64,000 nucleotides of DNA, from positions 62,001 to 126,000 of the forward strand of contig NZ_PGCP01000036.1 of the NCBI RefSeq assembly GCF_002812985.1, in the 5' to 3' direction. This DNA comes from Aeromonas lusitana. Lineage in GTDB: Bacteria; Pseudomonadota; Gammaproteobacteria; Enterobacterales; Aeromonadaceae. A model generated the notes under the pieces. That model was not told the origin of the DNA and did not search any database. It saw only the letters and a program-made list of their open reading frames with translations. The position numbers were made by a program, and so were the translations under genes. The stretch's first letter is position 1. Each line of letters begins with the position of its first letter. Below are positions 59,023 through 64,000 of the stretch, in pieces.

Positions 59023-59517
59023 ATGGACGCGAAAAAACACGGCATGGGCGCGATGGCGCTGTTGGGAGCGCTGCTGCTGGCCAGCGGTACAACGCAGGCT
59101 TCGGAAACCCTCAATACCATACTCGGCGGCGGCGCCGGCGGGGTGGCAGGGACCATGATCGGCAAACAGCTGGGTGGTGATACCGGCGCCCTGGTGGGGG
59201 CTGCGCTCGGCGGTGCCGCCGGTGGCGCGGCGACCGCCGACAAGGGCAACAAGAATGAGGCCGCACTGGGCGGCGCCGTCGGCGCTTTGGGTGGGGCCGC
59301 CATCGGCAAGAGCGTAGGCGGCGACACCGGCCGCCTGATTGGGGCCGGCATCGGCGGCGCCGGTGGCTCGGCCATAGGCGCGAGAACCGGCGACGGCCAC
59401 GAGAGCAAGAACGACTACCGGGGTGGTCACCGCTACCGTGGTGACAACGGCTATCACAATGGCCATCACAAGCATCACAAGAAGTACAAGAAGCGCAGAT
59501 GGCACGACGATGACTGA
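59023..59517 (+). CDS. Exported glycine-zipper protein with His-rich C terminus
   Basis: A 164-residue protein with a signal peptide (to about TTQAS, residue 26), then repeated glycine-zipper helices (GGGAGGVAGTMIGKQLGGDTGALVGAALGG and two further copies, about residues 35-120), and a basic tail rich in His/Lys/Tyr (HNGHHKHHKKYKKRR). Such zippers sit in membranes, as in 2TM/SlyB/OmpA-type lipoproteins, though no lipobox is seen. The His cluster could bind metal. Function is unknown. Confidence 0.8.
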   Translation: MDAKKHGMGAMALLGALLLASGTTQASETLNTILGGGAGGVAGTMIGKQLGGDTGALVGAALGGAAGGAATADKGNKNEAALGGAVGALGGAAIGKSVGGDTGRLIGAGIGGAGGSAIGARTGDGHESKNDYRGGHRYRGDNGYHNGHHKHHKKYKKRRWHDDD

Positions 59518-59536
59518 GGTCATCCCGAGTTGATAG

Positions 59537-59561
59537 AAAAAGGGGCCATTGGCCCCTTTTT
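59537..59561. terminator. Bidirectional terminator
   Basis: Stem AAAAAGGGGCC/GGCCCCTTTTT with ATT loop between the convergent glycine-zipper and dehydrogenase genes. Confidence 0.92.
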
Positions 59562-59573
59562 CGTGTCCGCTAT

Positions 59574-60530
59574 CTAGACCAGGCGATGCTGGCGCCGGCC
59601 CAGTGCGAAGGCGTTGATATTGTCTATCAGCTGATCGGCGAGGCGCTGCATCGACTCCTCGCTGGCCCAGGCCACGTGCGGGGTCAGGATGAAGTTTGGG
59701 TATTGCAGCGCCCGCATCAGCGGGTGATCCGGGGGCGGTGGCTCCTGACTCGCCACATCGAAGCCGGCACCGCCGAGTCGGCCGTTGGCGAGCGCCATCA
59801 GCAGGGCCTGCTCGTCCACCAGACCGCCCCGGCCCACGTTGATGAGCAGGGCGCCCGGTTTCATCATGGCCAGCTCCTGCTCGCCTAGGAGGTGGCGGGT
59901 GTAGGGGGTCAGCGGGCAGTGCAGGCTGATGACATCCGAGCTTTGCAGCAGGGCTTCCAGGGGCAGCCTGTCCTCATCGCCCACGGCGCCGACCTGGCTC
60001 TGGGCATAAAAGACTTCCATGCCGATGGCACTGGCGCGCAGGCCCAGGGCCTGCCCCAGGGTGCCCTTGCCTATGATGCCGAGCCGTTTGCCGTGCAGAT
60101 CCGAGATGGGGTGATCGAAGAAGCAGAACTGGCCGCTCTGCTGCCAGCGCCCCTCCAGTAGGGATTGGCGCCAGGCAAACAGGTTGCGCGACAGGGCCAG
60201 CATCAGCGCCATGGCGTGTTCCGGGACCGAGGGGCCCGAGTAGTTGCGGATGTTGCAGACGGCGACATTGGCGGCGCGGCACGCCTCCAGATCCAGGTTG
60301 TCGCTGCCGGTGGCGGCCAGGGCGATCAGTTTGAGCTCCGGCAATTGGGCCAGCTCGGCTTCGCCGATGCGTACCTTGTTGATGATGGCGATGCTGGCGC
60401 ACTTGAGCCGCTCCACCACCAGTTCCGGCGCGGTATTGGGGTAACTTTGCCAGTGATGGGGAAAATCGGGGCGACCCAGATTGATGCCTGCGTCCAGGGT
60501 GTCGCTGTCGAGAAACACGATTTGCTGCAT
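59574..60530 (-). CDS. D-2-hydroxyacid dehydrogenase (HprA-like)
   Basis: A 318-residue NAD(P)-dependent dehydrogenase, probably acting on glycerate/hydroxypyruvate or a similar acid. The nucleotide-binding motif reads GIIGKGTLGQALG (GxGxxG), with catalytic Arg in LINVGRGGLVDEQAL, Glu in FDVASQEPPPPDHPL and His in LTPHVAWAS. ATAGTSDNLDLEAC and NYSGPSVPEHAMALMLAL are typical of the family. ATG at 60530 with AGGAGG 5 nt upstream is the start. Confidence 0.88.
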   Translation of the reverse strand: MQQIVFLDSDTLDAGINLGRPDFPHHWQSYPNTAPELVVERLKCASIAIINKVRIGEAELAQLPELKLIALAATGSDNLDLEACRAANVAVCNIRNYSGPSVPEHAMALMLALSRNLFAWRQSLLEGRWQQSGQFCFFDHPISDLHGKRLGIIGKGTLGQALGLRASAIGMEVFYAQSQVGAVGDEDRLPLEALLQSSDVISLHCPLTPYTRHLLGEQELAMMKPGALLINVGRGGLVDEQALLMALANGRLGGAGFDVASQEPPPPDHPLMRALQYPNFILTPHVAWASEESMQRLADQLIDNINAFALGRRQHRLV

Positions 60531-60647
60531 GAAGCCTCCTGCCATTGATGAGGCCATCATGCCAAAGATGGGGGCGGGATGACCAGTCCGCTGGCCTGGG
60601 GGGGGCACTCTGGCTTGGCCCAATCCTTCTGATACTCAGCGATTGGG

Positions 60648-61400
60648 TCAGATCCAGCCGAGGTGGGTCAGCCAGCCCTGGATGCGGCCAGGGGTTTCAT
60701 CAAGCGCCATCAATGCGTAGGGGCGGTAATTGAGTTTATGGCTGCGCCGGCTCTCGCTCTTGCGCGCCTCTGCCGCCAGCAGCGGCCAGCGTCCCCCCTC
60801 CTCCTGATAGAGATCGAGCGTCGGTATGCTGGCCTGCGCCACCTGCTTGGCCAGGGTCTGGTTGCTCAGCTGATTGGGGAAGAAGCCATCCAGCAGCACC
60901 AGGGCGTCGGGGGCGGGCAGTTGCTCGCTGGCGATGAGGTTGGCGGCCCAGGCCGCGCTGGTGCCCTGTGCCAGCAGCAGCTTGAAGCCCCCCTCCTGCA
61001 GCTTAGCGTCGCTCAGCTTGACGATCCGTTCGGCAAATTGCTGGCGAAACGCATCCATGGTCTTTTGCTTCTTCTCGGCGGCGGGATCCAGCTCGGCCTG
61101 CTGGGGGGAGGGCAGCAGCAGCAGGGTATCGAACCCGAGCCGACCGAGATCCCGGGTCAGTTGCCACAGCTGGCCGCTGCGCTGCCAGTCCGGCAACAGT
61201 ATGGCCAGCCCCAGGTAGCTGTCGCTGTCGTGCTTGGCGAACAGAACCCGCTGCTTGTCGACTTGCGTGCTGTCCGGGAGCCCCTTCCAGTCGCTCTCCT
61301 GCCAGTGATCGGGTGGGGCGGGGGCGTTAATCTCCATGGCTGGCAGGCTGGTGCTTGCCAGCAGACTCAATAACAGCAGTGGTAAGGATGATCTGGCCAT
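60648..61400 (-). CDS. Exported DUF3530-like alpha/beta-hydrolase-fold protein
   Basis: A 250-residue protein with a signal peptide (MARSSLPLLLLSLLASTSLPA). The mature part has a hydrolase-like layout: LGLAILLPDW, LGRLGFDTLLLLPSPQ, LLLAQGTSAAWAANL in the nucleophile-elbow position and LVLLDGFFPN, and ends TPGRIQGWLTHLGWI. This pattern fits DUF3530; the elbow has GTSAA rather than a classical GxSxG, so catalysis is doubtful. GGGAG lies 5 nt before ATG 61400. Confidence 0.65.
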   Translation of the reverse strand: MARSSLPLLLLSLLASTSLPAMEINAPAPPDHWQESDWKGLPDSTQVDKQRVLFAKHDSDSYLGLAILLPDWQRSGQLWQLTRDLGRLGFDTLLLLPSPQQAELDPAAEKKQKTMDAFRQQFAERIVKLSDAKLQEGGFKLLLAQGTSAAWAANLIASEQLPAPDALVLLDGFFPNQLSNQTLAKQVAQASIPTLDLYQEEGGRWPLLAAEARKSESRRSHKLNYRPYALMALDETPGRIQGWLTHLGWI

Positions 61401-61508
61401 ATGCGCTCCCGGGTTCACTGGGTTAGCGGCGGCAGATCGCTTTTCTGAAGGGGTGAGCGCGTTGAATCGCGTTGTGCAGGGAAGGGGCAAGCCCCTTCCC
61501 TCAAGGAT

Positions 61509-62120
61509 TTAAGGTCGCGCCAGTCTGGCCAGCTGGCGATCATGCAGGGGGGAGAGCAGCAGCAGGGCGCTGATGGCACCGATCAGGGCACAGAACATGT
61601 CGGACTGGGTATCCCAGGGATCCCCCTGGGTGCCGAGGAACTCATCCGCCCCCTGGCCCATCGCCAATGCTGCGCCCCATTCGATCAGCTCATAGGTGGC
61701 ACTGATGGCCAGTACCACGCAGATCACCAGGAAGGTCAGCATGCGCTTGCCCTGCACATGGTGGCCGCGCAGCAGTATTTCCCGGCAGGCGAGGGCGGGG
61801 ACGAAACCCTGGAAGAAGTGACCAATCTTGTCATAGGGGTTGCGGCTGAGCTCGAACCAGTGCTGCAAGTCAAAGCCAAACGGCACTCTGGCATAGGTAT
61901 AAGCCCCTCCCAGTATCAGCACCAGGGCGTGCAGGAAGATGCCGAGGTAGAGCAGGCTGGTGAGGGGATAGCTGCGGTGACTCAGCAGCAGCAGCGGCAT
62001 GACGATCAGCACGGGAATGACTTCCAGCAGCCAGGTCACGCGGTCATAGGGTTGCCAACCAGAGACGGCCAGCGCCAGCAGGGTGAGCAACAGCAGCAGG
62101 ATTTTTTGATGCGATGTCAT
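61509..62120 (-). CDS. yjdF: Inner-membrane protein of the YjdF/DUF2238 family
   Basis: A 203-residue membrane protein with about six helices. The family motifs GGAYTYARVPFG, NPYDKIGHFFQGFVPALACREILLR and WDTQSDMFCALIGA are clear. Function of YjdF is unknown. ATG at 62120 (MTSHQKILLLLLT) is assumed; the ribosome-binding site is weak and the frame is open further upstream. Confidence 0.85.
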   Translation of the reverse strand: MTSHQKILLLLLTLLALAVSGWQPYDRVTWLLEVIPVLIVMPLLLLSHRSYPLTSLLYLGIFLHALVLILGGAYTYARVPFGFDLQHWFELSRNPYDKIGHFFQGFVPALACREILLRGHHVQGKRMLTFLVICVVLAISATYELIEWGAALAMGQGADEFLGTQGDPWDTQSDMFCALIGAISALLLLSPLHDRQLARLARP

Positions 62121-62267
62121 AGGGAGCCCGTGATGAAGGAGAAGTCTGACTTCATGGTGTAGCCCCGATTGACGCGAGATGTAAAGGGAGCAAACGAATT
62201 CTCCCTCAATCTGCGCCCCGCTGTCACTGACCAGGGCTGAATGGCCGCCGGGCAGGGGATCCATAAA

Positions 62268-62295
62268 GAAAAAGCGAGCCGGAGCTCGCTTTTTT
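62268..62295. terminator. Rho-independent terminator downstream of efp
   Basis: Stem AAAAAGCGAGC/GCTCGCTTTTT with CGGA loop; on the minus strand it ends the earP-efp transcript. Confidence 0.9.
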
Positions 62296-62319
62296 CAACA
62301 CTGGCGTGAAGCCGTCGGA

Positions 62320-62886
62320 TCAGTTGACGCGACGCTTGAACTCGCCGGTGCGGGTGTCGATCTCGATCTTGTCGCCGATCTCTACGAAGGCGGCAACGGC
62401 CAGCTCGTAGGTGGTGCCTTTCAGGCGAGCAGGCTTGGTCACTTTACCGGAGGTGTCGCCACGGGCGGCCGGCTCGGTGTACTCAACTTCGCGGACGATG
62501 GTGGTTGGCAGCTCGACGGAGATGGCTTTCTCGTTGTAGAAAGTCACTTCGCAGATGTCTTCCATGCCGTCAACCATGTAGTTCAGCGCGTCACCCAGGT
62601 TGTCTTTCTCGACGTCGTACTGGTTGTACTCGGTGTCCATGAAGACATACAGGGGGTCGGAGAAGTAGGAGTAGGTGCACTCTTTACGCTCCAGTTGAAC
62701 GACTTCCAGCTTGTCGTCAGCCTTGAATACGGTCTCGGTGGCGCTGCCGTTCAGCAGGCCTTTCAGCTTCATCTTGACCACGGCGGAGTTACGGCCGGAT
62801 TTGTTGAATTCGGCTTTCTGGACCACCATCGGCTCGGTACCGATCATGACGACGTTACCAGCGCGGATTTCCTGTGCGGTTTTCAT
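62320..62886 (-). CDS. efp: Elongation factor P, Arg32 (rhamnosylated) type
   Basis: Rescues ribosomes stalled at polyproline. The 188-residue product starts [19 protein letters not shown], and the loop that reaches the peptidyl-transferase centre reads [15 protein letters not shown] with Arg at position 32, the type modified by EarP, in contrast to the Lys34 type modified by EpmABC in E. coli. The remaining domains ([56 protein letters not shown]) closely match Pseudomonas EF-P. earP lies immediately upstream. Confidence 0.97.
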   Translation of the reverse strand: MKTAQEIRAGNVVMIGTEPMVVQKAEFNKSGRNSAVVKMKLKGLLNGSATETVFKADDKLEVVQLERKECTYSYFSDPLYVFMDTEYNQYDVEKDNLGDALNYMVDGMEDICEVTFYNEKAISVELPTTIVREVEYTEPAARGDTSGKVTKPARLKGTTYELAVAAFVEIGDKIEIDTRTGEFKRRVN

Positions 62887-62910
62887 GTAAAAAATTCCTG
62901 TTCGTATACG

Positions 62911-62935
62911 GGCAGATAAAAACTGCCAGATTATA
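62911..62935 (-). promoter_or_regulatory. Candidate efp promoter -10 and leader hairpin
   Basis: TATAAT on the minus strand (62930-62935) overlaps the earP stop codon, and a GGCAG/CTGCC stem with an A/T loop (62911-62927) follows in the leader. efp may thus have its own promoter in addition to readthrough from earP. No convincing -35 was seen. Confidence 0.45.
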
Positions 62936-64000
62936 TACGGCTTTCTAAAAATTTCACCAGCCGAGTGACGAGATCCCCATCGGCAAGCAACTTCTGTGAC
63001 CAATCTCGCGCATGTTGTTGCCAACAGGTAGCGTATTGCGGCCATTGTGCCCAGAGTTCGCGCACATCCTCCCCCTGATTGAGGGCATGGTTGAAGGCGC
63101 GCAGCCACTGTGCCGCATCGGCTGGCAACGCCGCCAGATAATGATCGAGGAAGTCGTCCAGCTTGGCGATATGGGCCTCATCGTCCTGGGGGTAGATGTG
63201 CCAGAGGAAGGGGCGGGCGGCCCACTGGGCCCGCACGAAGGAGTCCTCGCCCCGCACCAGATTGAGATCGCAGCTCCACAGCAGCCGATCGTACCCGGCC
63301 TGATCCGTCATCGGCAGCAGCTTGATGCAAAGATTACCCGCTTGCAGCAGATTCCCTGCCTGAGCTGTGGCTATGGCGTCTTCCAGCCCGGCGCCGGTGA
63401 GCACATCCTGAAGCGAGCGACCCAGGGGCAGCAGCAGGGTGACCGGGGTGACACTTTGGCACCAGCTCGCCACCAGACTCTGGAGGGCGGCGCTCTCATA
63501 GGTAAAGAGGCTTATCCTCAGCTCGTCATCCGCCTTGGGCGGCAACCCCAGACCGGCCCAGTAGGCATTTAGGCCAGCCTCGTCCTGCTGCCACAGCTCC
63601 CGCGCCGCGATAAGCCCCTGCTCGCACAGCAAGCCGCCGGTTTTGCCAGTGAAGCCAGGGAAGAAGAAGTATTTGTTGAGACTGGTATTGCCGACCCGCT
63701 GTGGCGAGGCGAGGCCGTGGCAATCCTCAACCCAGGCCTCGGCGGAGAGGTATTCCAGATTGATCCAGCAAGGGGGCGGGCTCTGCTCGGCCATGGCTTG
63801 CACGAAGGGGGCGGGCAGTTCGCAGGCGAACGCCTCTATGACGACCCGGGCTGGAACCGTATCGGGCGCAATGGCGCCCTGCCAGCGCTGAACATAGATG
63901 CTCTCGACCCACTGACCATCCAGTGCGGGATCCAGTCCCGAACAGATGCGGGCGAAGCTCGCCAGATCGTCCACCCAGAGCCGTACTTTACCGCAACCCT
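62931..64000 (-). CDS. earP: EF-P arginine rhamnosyltransferase EarP (5' end outside window)
   Basis: GT-B glycosyltransferase (DUF2331) that attaches rhamnose from dTDP-rhamnose to Arg32 of EF-P. At least 356 residues are visible. [14 protein letters not shown] lies at the edge, followed by [31 protein letters not shown] and the C-terminal [34 protein letters not shown], which includes the nucleotide-sugar-binding region. The N-terminal part, expected to carry the VVDNYGDIGV-type motif, is beyond position 64000. It ends 44 nt before efp and confirms the EF-P type. Confidence 0.95.
   Translation of the reverse strand, partial: GCGKVRLWVDDLASFARICSGLDPALDGQWVESIYVQRWQGAIAPDTVPARVVIEAFACELPAPFVQAMAEQSPPPCWINLEYLSAEAWVEDCHGLASPQRVGNTSLNKYFFFPGFTGKTGGLLCEQGLIAARELWQQDEAGLNAYWAGLGLPPKADDELRISLFTYESAALQSLVASWCQSVTPVTLLLPLGRSLQDVLTGAGLEDAIATAQAGNLLQAGNLCIKLLPMTDQAGYDRLLWSCDLNLVRGEDSFVRAQWAARPFLWHIYPQDDEAHIAKLDDFLDHYLAALPADAAQWLRAFNHALNQGEDVRELWAQWPQYATCWQQHARDWSQKLLADGDLVTRLVKFLESRI

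Overview
The window is a stretch of gammaproteobacterial chromosome that most resembles Aeromonas. The evidence is high GC with GC-rich wobble positions, E. coli-like gene order in two long blocks, and Pseudomonas/Shewanella-type traits: tpiA between glmM and secG, mltB inside the rod-shape cluster, and an Arg32-type EF-P next to EarP. No prophage, insertion sequence, CRISPR array or rRNA operon is visible. Assignments rest on reading translations and remembered family motifs; no database search was run.

Layout. (1) 1-10.7 kb: end of glmM, tpiA, secG, tRNA-Leu(GAG), initiator tRNA-Met, rimP-nusA-infB-rbfA-truB-rpsO-pnp, the classical translation/transcription/RNA-decay block. (2) 10.8-20.2 kb: MFS transporter, DsrE-like protein, DUF1090 protein, the trhP-yfhL pair for tRNA wobble-uridine hydroxylation behind a long structured leader, a periplasmic L,D-transpeptidase, a VOC protein, a translationally coupled TldD/TldE protease pair, and fldB. 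(3) 20.4-24.4 kb: xerD, mscL (opposite strand), dsbC with an unusual CRRC active site, and recJ. (4) 24.5-28.4 kb: an accessory stretch with a MerR-methyltransferase fusion, two GNAT acetyltransferases, a small membrane protein and an orphan nqrE.

(5) 28.4-44 kb: a long minus-strand envelope and housekeeping block equivalent to E. coli minute 14, listed by ascending coordinate (transcription runs the other way): lipA, lipB, ybeD, dacA, rlpA, mltB, rodA, mrdA, rlmH, rsfS, nadD, holA, lptE, leuS, with ybeL divergent. It combines lipoate attachment, cell elongation (PBP2-RodA), peptidoglycan trimming, ribosome factors, NAD synthesis and LPS export. The rodA-mltB junction carries a 135-bp tandem duplication of the rodA 3' end. 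(6) 44-51.2 kb: lnt-corC-ybeY-ybeZ-miaB and divergent ubiF, again syntenic with E. coli. (7) 51.3-59.5 kb: a more variable region with an isochorismatase-like hydrolase, a cold-shock/membrane/Excalibur fusion, a LysR regulator divergent from a small-protein/HAD pair, two GGDEF proteins flanking a nitroreductase, and a glycine-zipper protein. (8) 59.6-64 kb: a 2-hydroxyacid dehydrogenase, two envelope proteins of little-known function, efp, and earP cut by the right edge.

The items most worth following are the MerR-methyltransferase/GNAT unit with its operator-like dyad, the orphan nqrE, the DsbC active site, the rodA partial duplication that creates an in-frame extension of MltB, and the cold-shock/Excalibur membrane fusion.
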